Shown here: positions 16,275 through 22,914 of the stretch, piece by piece
Position numbering within the stretch: the first letter of the stretch is position 1
Layout: every line of letters starts with the position of its first letter
DNA from: a virus
Length of the DNA stretch: 29,938 bases
Virus record (IMG/VR): IMGVR_UViG_3300046820_001024
Coordinates: 1 to 29,938 of that record
Reading direction: 5' to 3' (one strand)
Notes under the pieces: model-generated
What the model saw: the letters and a program-made list of their open reading frames with translations, nothing else
Database searches by the model: none
What the model was told of the DNA's origin: nothing
Program-made: the position numbers and the translations under genes

Positions 16275-16822
16275 CTGTATGGGCATCCTTCGCACAGAGA
16301 TGTCTCTCCGTTGCATTCTTTATGGTTCTTCAGTATCCGTTCAGCATCTCGTGGTGTCATGCCATCCGGAACTTTAACGAGCTCCTGCACTCGAGGTGTG
16401 ACAGGTTCTCCACGTATCGCACCAGTCAAGTCATCGATGGTCATGTCGGCAGCCTTAGCGGATTCGAGCCACGATTTCTGCTCTCCTGTGTTGAGACGTG
16501 CGACCACACGGTGATGTGTCCAAGATAATCCCGGCATCCGGTTCTCATGCGGCACTGATCGTGCCACCCAAGCGTAGTTTGCTAACGCCTGATACGAGTG
16601 CCCAGTGCTTTCCATTGCTTGGCTGTACTTCTCGCCGTAGGCGGATGACCCATAGTTGAGAGCATCACCCAGAGCAAATTGAAATGCCGTCTCCATGCGT
16701 GACAACGTGGACATCAGTCGTGCCCAATCATCAAAAGAAATATCCGACATGAACTCAATTCCCACATCGGATATTCGGACTGTGTCAGGCATACTTGCTA
16801 TCCTGACTACTTCATTACTCAT
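16271..16822 (-). CDS. conserved phage protein of the GDALNYG-YGEKY type
   Basis: A 183-residue protein. The ATG at 16822 is preferred because it lies in ATGAGTAA, overlapping the end of a small upstream gene; an ATG 19 codons earlier would run through that gene. It contains the ordered motifs FALGDALNYGSSAYGEKY, ANYAWVARSVP, LSWTHHRVVA and EQKSWLESA. This pattern is remembered from a large family in actinobacteria, Chloroflexi-like bacteria and their phages. It has no established biochemical function, although some relatives look like DNA-binding regulators. Four cysteines are absent or scattered except for a C-terminal ETSLCEGCPYR, which gives one CxxC pair. It sits between Gp157 and the initiator. 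Confidence 0.75.
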   Translation of the reverse strand: MSNEVVRIASMPDTVRISDVGIEFMSDISFDDWARLMSTLSRMETAFQFALGDALNYGSSAYGEKYSQAMESTGHSYQALANYAWVARSVPHENRMPGLSWTHHRVVARLNTGEQKSWLESAKAADMTIDDLTGAIRGEPVTPRVQELVKVPDGMTPRDAERILKNHKECNGETSLCEGCPYR

Positions 16823-16952
16823 CCCACTTGTTATCCTTGGTTTGTATCCACTTTTCGATTGACATTGCGATGTATGCAAAGACCGCCACCGGAATGATGA
16901 ATATCACTCCGATGACGGATGCAACAACTACTCCTGATGTGAACGCACTCAT
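16815..16952 (-). CDS. 45-residue single-span membrane protein
   Basis: A short frame starting with an ATGA overlap on the Gp157 stop (16949-16952) and ending with TAA inside ATGAGTAA, where the next gene starts. The overlaps on both sides are strong evidence that it is real. The product has one long hydrophobic helix (residues about 8-30, VVVASVIGVIFIIPVAVFAY) and a charged tail ending KWIQTKDNKWDE. The role is unknown. A holin-like or membrane-anchoring function is possible, but its place inside the replication operon argues against a lysis role. Confidence 0.65.
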   Translation of the reverse strand: MSAFTSGVVVASVIGVIFIIPVAVFAYIAMSIEKWIQTKDNKWDE

Positions 16953-17548
16953 TCGTCTGCACCCACAGTCTTGATGACATACTTTGTCTCTTCAGGAGTG
17001 ACATCAAAACCTTGGTAGACGGCAAGTGATGGGTTGTCAATCATCTCTTGCTTAAAGTCTTCAGGTATCAAGCTAACCAATACAGATGTCTTGACTTTGA
17101 TTGACTCAGGACAATGTGTATGTGCCCAGATAGCCGCAGCCTCTTCATGTGCAATGCTGACCTTTGCCTTGCTTTGTCGGATGGCAATGTCACCCCATGG
17201 AGTAGTCAAAGTCTTGACTCTAAGTGACCCGTCAGCCTTGCGTGGTAAAGCACCTTCAGCGTATCGACCGAGTTGGTTTTGATACGTCTGTAGTAACCAT
17301 GCCTCACGATTCTGCAACCGCTTGAGCTCACGCTCTTGTTGCTTCACAAGGAGGTTGTACTTTGCCTGTACACCAACCTGCTTAGACTTGACATCGGCAA
17401 GTGCCCGGAGTACAGCCAGTGCTTCTTCTTCGTTGGTTACTTCAGGTGCGAGCCACCTAGACTTAGGCCCAGCGTACTCACCTGTGTCAGGGTGGTACAG
17501 ATGCACCACCCCATCCTCTTCAATCTCTACCCATTCGATTGGTTCCAT
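16949..17548 (-). CDS. Siphovirus Gp157-like protein
   Basis: A 199-residue protein with a central coiled coil (about 50-95, VKQQERELKRLQNREAWLL) followed by KTLTTPWGDIAIRQSKAKV and a helical C-terminal part ending in a lysine-rich K-x-V-x-P-E-E-T-K-Y stretch. This architecture, a coiled coil and then a 'GxIxxRxxxxxVxI' strand pair, is that of the Gp157 family found next to phage recombination genes. Its start overlaps the Rad52/ERF-like gene stop by 1 base (TAATG). The family function is not settled; association with single-strand annealing proteins suggests a recombination partner. Confidence 0.75.
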   Translation of the reverse strand: MEPIEWVEIEEDGVVHLYHPDTGEYAGPKSRWLAPEVTNEEEALAVLRALADVKSKQVGVQAKYNLLVKQQERELKRLQNREAWLLQTYQNQLGRYAEGALPRKADGSLRVKTLTTPWGDIAIRQSKAKVSIAHEEAAAIWAHTHCPESIKVKTSVLVSLIPEDFKQEMIDNPSLAVYQGFDVTPEETKYVIKTVGADE

Positions 17549-18192
17549 TAGACTACCTTCACAATCCGACCTTCGACCAGCCCGTTAATCAGTTCGTTTG
17601 CTTCGTCGAAGTTAGCACAATCACTCAGTGTTTTGGCAGCGTCATACACTGCATTCACTTCGTAGTCATCACGCCCAGATAGCATCTGATAGATACGGGC
17701 ATTGTCCTCTTTGTCCATCTCTCCCCACAGCCGCACAATCTCAGCCTTCAGGAGAGCACCACCCTCACGCATTGTCCGCTTGGTGACGGTAGGTGTTGCT
17801 GTTACCTGTACCTTTGGCTTTGTTGTGATAGGTGAGTCAACGATGCGTGGATTCTCTGCGCCTTGGACTACCTCATCAAATTCTGGGGCAAACTGCGTTC
17901 CGTAACCCAAGATACCAAGTGCCCTGCCGATAGCACCAGTCTCTGCCTTCTCAAGGAAGTCGGCAAAGCCACGAGCATCTTCCATCTTGGTTCCTTCAGC
18001 CTTGACTACACCATGCTGATCGGCAATCTGTGCCTTGCAGATGGCATACTTGGCATCGATGTCAAACTTGATAATCGATGTTGTGATTGCCCAGTCTGGA
18101 TTCTCTTCACGGAACCAGACAAGGCGATACTTGACCTCAAGATACGACTTCCCCTTCAAGGAAATCAGGTGGTCGTTAGGATTAAAACTCAT
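17548..18192 (-). CDS. Rad52/ERF-like single-strand annealing protein (candidate)
   Basis: A 214-residue protein. The N-terminal region reads LKGKSYLEVKYRLVWFREE, then alternating strands, then EKAETGAIGRALGILGYGT near residue 80-98. The last stretch matches the 'AxTxAxxRALxxxG' helix typical of the Rad52/ERF/Sak annealing superfamily. A disordered linker (PKVQVTATPTVTKR) leads to a small C-terminal helical part. Its position next to Gp157 and two genes from a VRR-NUC nuclease fits a phage recombination module. Homology is inferred from motif and context. Confidence 0.6.
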   Translation of the reverse strand: MSFNPNDHLISLKGKSYLEVKYRLVWFREENPDWAITTSIIKFDIDAKYAICKAQIADQHGVVKAEGTKMEDARGFADFLEKAETGAIGRALGILGYGTQFAPEFDEVVQGAENPRIVDSPITTKPKVQVTATPTVTKRTMREGGALLKAEIVRLWGEMDKEDNARIYQMLSGRDDYEVNAVYDAAKTLSDCANFDEANELINGLVEGRIVKVV

Positions 18193-18428
18193 CTCACTAC
18201 TCCCTTCACAAACCCAATCAAACCAACAGGCTTAGGCTTAGGCAGCCTGTCATTAATCTTTGCCAGAGTCTCACTCGCATTGCGAAGTTGTCGTGTTACT
18301 TCCTCAATGTCTTTGCGTGTGTCGTGGTCAATGCAATCCAACTCCATAGACAGAGCATAGGCAACAGTGCCAATGCTCCGTGTGTTCACCAGCAACGTGC
18401 TGATGCAGTCCCTAGTTTCCGGCTTCAT
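18189..18428 (-). CDS. small hypothetical helical protein
   Basis: A 79-residue protein, not recognised. It is largely helical with a probable coiled-coil middle (DTRKDIEEVTRQLRNASETL) and a basic proline-rich tail (RLPKPKPVGLIGFVKG). It overlaps its upstream neighbour by 17 bases and its downstream neighbour by 4 (ATGA), which supports coding. It has no cysteines suited to metal binding beyond two scattered ones. Confidence 0.6.
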   Translation of the reverse strand: MKPETRDCISTLLVNTRSIGTVAYALSMELDCIDHDTRKDIEEVTRQLRNASETLAKINDRLPKPKPVGLIGFVKGVVR

Positions 18429-19116
18429 TATTCATCCTCTCTATGATTGACTCTTCTGGGTCTTTACCAGCAACCTTCTCAAGGAAACTTGTATTGGCAT
18501 ACAACGCTGTCCGGAGATTACTTCGTGTCATAAGCAGCTGGCAAAGTTCAAAGTCGATGCTCCACTCGAACAGTGGTTTGAGAATCCACTGCACATCACC
18601 ATCTGTGTCAAAGCCATTCTCTTGTGCAATGAACAGCACCTGTGCGCTGTCACTGCCAAGCACTACAGCACTATCAACAGTAACAACGGAGCCATTCAGC
18701 ATCATGCCAACAGCCATCGTGTATGGGTCGGACACAATATCGCCGTGCCCAGGTGACCATGTCAAGCTCTGAGCAAACCAACCCTGCCCACCCATTAAGC
18801 ATCGGAAGCGTTCCTTGTAGAAAACGCCACGCCATTCCATTCCAAGTGCAGCCCATGATACTTGGCGTGGTACAGATTTCTCAACCAAATCCTCTGCGTT
18901 GATGTCTGCCTGTGCTTCTGCTTCAGTCTCGTAGAGTTTAATGAAGTCGATGCCTACATCTGTGCCTTCAGCCTTGCTTCCGTAGCACAGCACACCTTGA
19001 GTGCTGCCATCAGTGATGCTTGCATCTTGAATGCACCAGACTGGTGCAGTGCTTGTCTTATCTACTACAAACATCCAATCCTCTTTACGAATTGGAAACA
19101 TCTTTACTGTTCGCAT
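18412..19116 (-). CDS. hypothetical protein of the replication/recombination operon
   Basis: A 234-residue acidic protein, not recognised. The ATG at 19116 has AAAGG 7-8 bases upstream, which favours it over an ATG five codons later. The N-terminal part looks beta-rich (WMFVVDKTSTAPVWCIQ, DFIKLYETEAEAQADI), similar in feel to small phage proteins that read like a data-sheet fold. The C-terminal part is helical and ends EESIIERMNNEAGN. It overlaps the VRR-NUC gene by 32 bases. No catalytic motif is visible. Confidence 0.6.
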   Translation of the reverse strand: MRTVKMFPIRKEDWMFVVDKTSTAPVWCIQDASITDGSTQGVLCYGSKAEGTDVGIDFIKLYETEAEAQADINAEDLVEKSVPRQVSWAALGMEWRGVFYKERFRCLMGGQGWFAQSLTWSPGHGDIVSDPYTMAVGMMLNGSVVTVDSAVVLGSDSAQVLFIAQENGFDTDGDVQWILKPLFEWSIDFELCQLLMTRSNLRTALYANTSFLEKVAGKDPEESIIERMNNEAGN

Positions 19117-19492
19117 TTAAAAACCTTTCAACTCTGGAGACTTGCGTCTCTTCACCTATCTTCTTCTCTGCGTCAATGATGATATTCAGAACACATTCCA
19201 CTGATCTGCATATGGTAGTCATGCTCTGGTCAGCGAGGTGCTTTTGTTCAGTGCGTACTTTGCCAGTCTGTGTCTTCAATTCGATGGCAATCCCGCAGGG
19301 TATCTTCCACCAAGGTGCATGGATGTATAAGTCTGGGACACCAACTGTGTTACCCTGCCATCCTGTAGCATAACTGTAAGACCCACAGCGGGTGCATCTC
19401 TGCTTACCCCGACTCTTGCCGACTTCTAAGACTGTGTAACCAAGTAACGCCAATGTAGAACGCACGATGTTCTGTAACTGTGCTTCTGTCAT
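19085..19492 (-). CDS. VRR-NUC family PD-(D/E)xK nuclease
   Basis: A 135-residue protein of the usual VRR-NUC length. The catalytic core is GVPDLYI (Asp54) and IAIELKTQTGKVRTEQ (Glu71, Lys73, then the RxxQ-type helix). A CxxC pair at 33 and 36 inserted before the core may bind metal or stabilise the fold. Family members cut branched or flap DNA structures and often sit in phage replication blocks. The start is ATG with GAGAG about 8 bases upstream. Confidence 0.85.
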   Translation of the reverse strand: MTEAQLQNIVRSTLALLGYTVLEVGKSRGKQRCTRCGSYSYATGWQGNTVGVPDLYIHAPWWKIPCGIAIELKTQTGKVRTEQKHLADQSMTTICRSVECVLNIIIDAEKKIGEETQVSRVERFLNANSKDVSNS

Positions 19493-19535
19493 GGTATTAT
19501 CTCTCTGTCTCGATGTTTAATACTCCTCTCGAACA

Positions 19536-19571
19536 GACCAGCATCTAACTCCCAAGGTGCTGGTCATTTTT
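19536..19571 (+). terminator. hairpin with T-tract in the gap before the VRR-NUC gene
   Basis: GACCAGCA (19536-19543) and TGCTGGTC (19558-19565) form an 8-bp stem with a 14-base loop, followed by ATTTTT on the plus strand. The stem core GACCAGC/GCTGGTC is the same as in the terminators at 27287 and 27393. It faces opposite to the leftward genes, so it may stop antisense transcripts or act as an RNA structure in the leftward message. Confidence 0.4.
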
Positions 19572-19591
19572 CTTCCTACGGTAGAAATGTA

Positions 19592-20125
19592 TCACCCGTA
19601 GGTATCGATGTCAAGCATCTTTACGTTATGTCCCCAATGCCACAGATACCGTGCGATTTCCCGTGAAATGCTGTACTTGTGTGCCTTTACGTACCCAGCC
19701 AACTTCATTGCGATGAACAATGAGCGTGGGTCTGGAGCTCGTGCTATCAACTCTCTAAAGTTCCCATCCTTGTAGGCAACGTCAATCCATGCAGCGTAAG
19801 AGAGTTTCGGGTGGGTTGTTACATCCCACGCATCAAACTCAGGCTGGATGGGCTGTTTGACCCATGTCCGACGCACTACAGTACCCTGCCAGAACTTCCA
19901 CTCCATCCGCCGTGTGCCTTGATGTGAACCGTTCAGCCAATCACACCACTTCTGTCTGTTGGATGGCGTCTTAGGGCATTCGTAGCCATCTATGCACACC
20001 AATCCGTTACCCTTCGACCTACGCATCATGTTCACGTACTCAGCAGCGAGTAAACGGGCAGCAGCTATTGTTGCCGCCCATTCGTGTTTACCCGGCCTGC
20101 TGACTTTGTAGAGGCTGTTTACCAT
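19592..20125 (-). CDS. hypothetical protein
   Basis: A 177-residue protein, not recognised. It is rich in tryptophan and basic residues (RRMEWKFWQGTVVRRTW). Two short cysteine-containing motifs (LVCIDGYECP and KWCDWL) are present, and the C-terminal half is helical (ELIARAPDPRSLFIAMKLAGY). Its start overlaps the end of the preceding gene by 7 bases, which supports co-expression. A nucleic-acid-binding role would fit the charge but is not supported by a motif. Confidence 0.6.
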   Translation of the reverse strand: MVNSLYKVSRPGKHEWAATIAAARLLAAEYVNMMRRSKGNGLVCIDGYECPKTPSNRQKWCDWLNGSHQGTRRMEWKFWQGTVVRRTWVKQPIQPEFDAWDVTTHPKLSYAAWIDVAYKDGNFRELIARAPDPRSLFIAMKLAGYVKAHKYSISREIARYLWHWGHNVKMLDIDTYG

Positions 20126-20553
20126 TTAGGTCGGCTGATGCCCTTGATGCGGTCACGGCAAAACCCACAGCGCCAAGGTGGTGTCCATTCGCCACGCAGG
20201 AATGAATCGAGAACCAGCCACAGCGGAGCCTTCTCCATGTTCTCCCAGTCACGTGATCTGTCACTGTTGTTATTCTTGCTCAACAGCACCTCATCACCTT
20301 GCTCATTCTTAATCACAAACGTGCTATCTGTCACGCTGATCGTATGTGGGAGTGCTTCATCATCAATGGCAAAAGAGCAGAGGTCAAGCCGCCAAGATGG
20401 CCACTGTACGGTCGCAATGATTTTGCCTTGGAAGTTATTAACCTTCACCTCAAACTGCTTGTAACCGTCCTCAAGGTCGATGTCTCCCTCTTCGCCCAGC
20501 CGATTGATTTGCCTTTGTGCAATCGCACATAACTCGTAAATATCTCTAGTCAT
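20119..20553 (-). CDS. hypothetical protein with C-terminal CxxC
   Basis: A 144-residue protein, not recognised. The N-terminal helix (DIYELCAIAQRQINRL) is followed by an acidic beta-rich middle and a C-terminal WTPPWRCGFCRDRI, a single CxxC pair that might form half a zinc site. The ATG has AGGAGA about 10 bases upstream. The gap before it (20554-20608) contains the short repeated box GGCGTACCTGCG. Confidence 0.6.
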   Translation of the reverse strand: MTRDIYELCAIAQRQINRLGEEGDIDLEDGYKQFEVKVNNFQGKIIATVQWPSWRLDLCSFAIDDEALPHTISVTDSTFVIKNEQGDEVLLSKNNNSDRSRDWENMEKAPLWLVLDSFLRGEWTPPWRCGFCRDRIKGISRPKW

Positions 20554-20608
20554 AGTATTCTTTCTCCTAAATGCCCGAAGGCGTACCTGCGTGGGATGTG
20601 TGCGCTCC

Positions 20609-21001
20609 CTAGAAGTAACCTTCTAAAGAGCTCGCCAAGCATTCTTCTACCTTAGCCTGTGTCTGTTTATGAAACACAGCAGAGAAGCATGTATCCTGCA
20701 CCATCTCTGTGAACTCAGCCTCTTCAGCATCGTTGTCAAAGATGTCATCGATGTCGATGTCTTCCTTTGCAGCAATAACCGCCAGAGCAAGGAAGCCAAG
20801 GTTGCGGAAGATGTCGCTGTAGTCGCTGTCATCATCATTTGCAACCGTCTCACAGAACCGGATGCCGATGTTGATATATGGCATCATGTGTCCTGCCAGA
20901 GCACAGACACAGGGGAATTCCCCCGTGTCCTTGGTGAAGTGCCCTTGCCCGTCCCACGCATCCTCAAATGCGATGTCCCACACTACGAGGTCTCTGTTCA
21001 T
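20609..21001 (-). CDS. hypothetical acidic protein
   Basis: A 130-residue protein, not recognised. The ATG at 21001 is chosen because it overlaps the upstream stop as ATGA; the only longer option starts with TTG inside the neighbour. The sequence is strongly acidic (NDDDSDYSDIF, EDIDIDDIFDNDAEEAEF), helical, and has scattered cysteines. Acidity of this kind is seen in DNA-mimic and inhibitor proteins of phages, but no specific family is recognised. Confidence 0.6.
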   Translation of the reverse strand: MNRDLVVWDIAFEDAWDGQGHFTKDTGEFPCVCALAGHMMPYINIGIRFCETVANDDDSDYSDIFRNLGFLALAVIAAKEDIDIDDIFDNDAEEAEFTEMVQDTCFSAVFHKQTQAKVEECLASSLEGYF

Positions 21002-21666
21002 CCGAACACCAACTCTCCGAAGCAAGCAACCTGAAACACAGCATCTGCCATGTCATTGTCCCAGTCAGATGCGTCGAGGCTAAAGGCGTTGTGTGGGAGG
21101 ACGTTGGTATCAACCAGATAGCGGATAGCCCACGTCATCTCACGCTGGCTAACAGCGTATCTGTCATTACGCAACTCAGGGAAGATGGCATTCTTGTGGA
21201 TGTCTCCAAGGATGCTGATTTTGTCTTCGCCTGTAATCCAGTGGCTGTTCTGTACCCACTCAGATGACACCCATGCATCATAGATGGCTGTCATCTCATC
21301 CTTTGTGATCATGCCGCCATCCATGCAGTAGGAATCCCAGAACGCCACCTTTTGCTCGATGGACTTGACGAGCTCTGGCAGGTCATCGAATCCAACACCT
21401 GCTTCGCTGTCTCCGTAGTGTGCTGACTCAAGGAAGGTGTGCACGATAGGCATCTTGACAGCAGGAGTGTGGCGGTTCAAGGTGATGACATACTTGATGG
21501 TTACACGCTTACGGGAGCCAAGGACGCTTGGGTATGTGTGCGTGTCTACCAATACAGTCACTGGCAGCGCCATCTCTTCGAGATTGACCTTCGTGTCAGC
21601 CTGTGGGCGTTCGATGGTCTCAAGCAATCCGCCAATGCGGAGAATGTCTTTAACTTGCATATTCAT
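20998..21666 (-). CDS. hypothetical protein
   Basis: A 222-residue protein, not recognised. The ATG at 21666 is preferred, with GAGG about 9 bases upstream; a TTG five codons earlier lies at the Shine-Dalgarno site itself. The sequence mixes beta-like stretches (VTIKYVITLNRHTPAVKMP) with helices and ends in an acidic tail (DASDWDNDMADAVF). It is one of four unrelated-looking early proteins at the head of the leftward operon, a usual place for host-takeover genes. Confidence 0.6.
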   Translation of the reverse strand: MNMQVKDILRIGGLLETIERPQADTKVNLEEMALPVTVLVDTHTYPSVLGSRKRVTIKYVITLNRHTPAVKMPIVHTFLESAHYGDSEAGVGFDDLPELVKSIEQKVAFWDSYCMDGGMITKDEMTAIYDAWVSSEWVQNSHWITGEDKISILGDIHKNAIFPELRNDRYAVSQREMTWAIRYLVDTNVLPHNAFSLDASDWDNDMADAVFQVACFGELVFG

Positions 21667-21756
21667 AGTGTTAATCCTCAAGGGGCGTACCCCTCCATTT
21701 CAAACCTAACGAAAACCTCTCTAAGTGAACTCAACTAACATGAACAGTATACAGAC

Positions 21757-21782
21757 GGAACCCGCAAGTATCAACGGGTTCC
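21757..21782 (-). promoter_or_regulatory. 8-bp hairpin upstream of the 21666 gene
   Basis: GGAACCCG (21757-21764) and CGGGTTCC (21775-21782) form a perfect 8-bp stem with a 10-base loop in the 140-base gap between two leftward genes. The loop overlaps a copy of the box TACTTGC read on the minus strand. A -10-like TATACT follows just downstream on the minus strand. It could be an operator or leader structure. Confidence 0.4.
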
Positions 21783-21806
21783 ATTTGCATAATCCTACGA
21801 ATCGAT

Positions 21807-22232
21807 TTACTTCGCAGTGATTTCTTTTGGCTCTGAGTTGGATGGCGTACCTGCGGTGTGCGTGTGTGATGCAACAGCCTGCACAAGCCAATCCAAGAAC
21901 TGATACCGATTGTGTATACAACGTCCAACAACGTGATACGGAATATCAACCAATGCATCCATGCCAGAGCCAGCCGCATCTTTGCTGAGTAATTCAAAGC
22001 AGCTGCATTTGTGTCTGTCCGCAGCCTTCTCATACATCCACGAGCAGATGACATCGTTGTTGATGTAGATGTCATGCGCCTGATCAGCACTCATGCAACG
22101 TACAGACGTACTACCTTCCTGTGCATCGAGGTATTGATTGTATTCTTCTACACGTCCAACATGTGCAAGAAACTTGCTCATCAAACCGAGCAACGCTATG
22201 GGCTGTGGATAGCCCTTGTAATTCATAACCAT
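21807..22232 (-). CDS. hypothetical protein, early gene of the leftward operon
   Basis: A 141-residue protein, not recognised. The ATG is preceded by TAGGAG at 8 bases. It contains a cysteine/histidine-rich middle (DRHKCSCFELL) and a helical segment (PIALLGLMSKFLAHVGRVEEY). The C-terminus (TAGTPSNSEPKEITAK) looks unstructured. The frame also carries a copy of the repeated DNA box GGCGTACCTGCG at 21844-21855, so that box is not confined to noncoding DNA. Confidence 0.55.
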   Translation of the reverse strand: MVMNYKGYPQPIALLGLMSKFLAHVGRVEEYNQYLDAQEGSTSVRCMSADQAHDIYINNDVICSWMYEKAADRHKCSCFELLSKDAAGSGMDALVDIPYHVVGRCIHNRYQFLDWLVQAVASHTHTAGTPSNSEPKEITAK

Positions 22233-22253
22233 CTATCTAACTCCTAACTTAAT

Positions 22254-22394
22254 TCACCAACAGACTATTGTAGGCTGATCAGTAGTACCTGGCCATGCAC
22301 TATCTTCCGATTCTTTTATGCAATCATCCGACAGACTACAGATATAGTACTGCTTGCCTTGACGTGCCAGAGATTCTCTCAAGGCACTGAGCAA
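22254..22394 (-). other. open frame without a good start; possible small or decayed gene
   Basis: A frame ending TGA at 22254 encodes a coding-like peptide (ARQGKQYYICSLSDD, ending TTDQPTIVCW). It is open upstream to about 22456 without any ATG or GTG. TTG at 22394 would give 46 residues but lacks a Shine-Dalgarno site. The stop is 22 bases before the next gene. It could be a remnant of a longer gene, a gene with a rare start, or chance. The rest of the 22233-22542 gap shows only the hairpins described separately. Confidence 0.25.
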
Positions 22395-22465
22395 GCAGAT
22401 TATTAATCTTTGTCCTTTCCGGATTGATTGCTTATTGTTTAGACTGTTACGCCTTTATGTGACCC

Positions 22466-22489
22466 GCCGGATTTTTTTAACCGTCCGGC
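22466..22489. repeat. GCCGGA/TCCGGC hairpin, downstream of zinc-ribbon gene
   Basis: A perfect 6-bp stem (22466-22471 with 22484-22489) around a T-rich loop. Read on the minus strand it contains GCCGGACGGT, which also begins the plus-strand hairpin at 22797, so the two bracket the zinc-ribbon gene as an inverted pair. Confidence 0.4.
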
Positions 22490-22507
22490 AGCTGCACAAA
22501 ACGGAAC

Positions 22508-22530
22508 CACCCAGCGCTGCGCGCCGGGTG
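22508..22530. repeat. GCGCTGCGCGCCG hairpin, copy 1
   Basis: CACCC/GGGTG with an inner GCGC-TGC-GCGC stem. The 13-base core GCGCTGCGCGCCG recurs at 23944. The two copies flank the gp88/zinc-ribbon segment in the same orientation. Confidence 0.45.
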
Positions 22531-22542
22531 ACCTGCCCCGCT

Positions 22543-22782
22543 CTAGAAGCCGACCCCCTCATCACGCCGCGCGCACAAGTCACACTGGTAGCCGCGCAAA
22601 ACGTCACGCTGTGATAGCCGATTCTCACAACCGCAAGTAGGACAGCTTTGGGTACGCGCCCCAGCCAACAACGCCGACCCGCTATAAGGCCGCGCAAACT
22701 GTGACCGATTGAACCCTTGTGTAAACTTGTCACCAAACGAACCGCTATTCATGCGCTTGTTAACGCCTAAACCCTTAGACAT
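22543..22782 (-). CDS. small zinc-ribbon protein
   Basis: A 79-residue protein. The ATG at 22782 is chosen for its GGGAG 9 bases upstream. The N-terminal half is basic and unstructured (GVNKRMNSGSFGDKFTQG). The C-terminal half has SCPTCGCENR and GYQCDLCARR, giving a CxxC...CxxC zinc ribbon (Cys47/50 and Cys67/70, with Cys52 extra) as in small DNA-binding or transcription-related proteins. It lies 60 bases after a short membrane-type frame and in the same GC-richer segment as the gp88-family gene, so they may move as a unit. Confidence 0.6.
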   Translation of the reverse strand: MSKGLGVNKRMNSGSFGDKFTQGFNRSQFARPYSGSALLAGARTQSCPTCGCENRLSQRDVLRGYQCDLCARRDEGVGF

Positions 22783-22796
22783 GATGCCATTCTCCC

Positions 22797-22819
22797 GCCG
22801 GACGGTAAACCCGCCCGGC
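22797..22819. repeat. GCCGG/CCGGC hairpin before the zinc-ribbon gene
   Basis: GCCGG (22797-22801) pairs with CCGGC (22815-22819), with an inner CGG/CCG pairing. In the mRNA it falls just upstream of the GGGAG ribosome-binding site, so it could modulate translation. It shares GCCGGACGGT with the hairpin at 22466. Confidence 0.4.
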
Positions 22820-22842
22820 ACTATCGCAAACCCTACGAGATG

Positions 22843-22914
22843 CTACCGTGTGCGCCACATGTACCAAACAACGAGGAAGCACAGTAGCCAAAGAATCAAA
22901 CCGCCGAACCCCAA
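22843..22914 (-). CDS. 23-residue membrane segment immediately after the gp88 stop, same frame
   Basis: Directly after the TAG of the gp88-family gene (22915-22917), the same frame continues TTG and encodes GFGGLILWLLCFLVVWYMW followed by RTR and a stop. This is a complete membrane-spanning helix with a positive tail. It could be a separate tiny gene starting at TTG (no clear Shine-Dalgarno site) or a C-terminal tail added by stop-codon readthrough. Chance is possible at this length, but the hydrophobic pattern with a positive end is clean. Confidence 0.4.
   Translation of the reverse strand: MGFGGLILWLLCFLVVWYMWRTR

Noticed and set aside
15930-16514. 194-codon plus-strand frame opposite the replication initiator
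   Set aside because: It covers parts of two real minus-strand genes linked by an ATGA overlap, and its translation is rich in Cys, His and Arg in the manner of antisense frames.
19515-19570. 16-codon minus-strand frame with an AGGA site in the gap before the VRR-NUC gene
   Set aside because: Too short to support, and it is largely made of the GACCAGCA hairpin.
21721-21790. 19-codon minus-strand frame over the 21757 hairpin
   Set aside because: It is very short and overlaps the perfect hairpin; the structure explains the sequence better, although a weak AGGA precedes the ATG.
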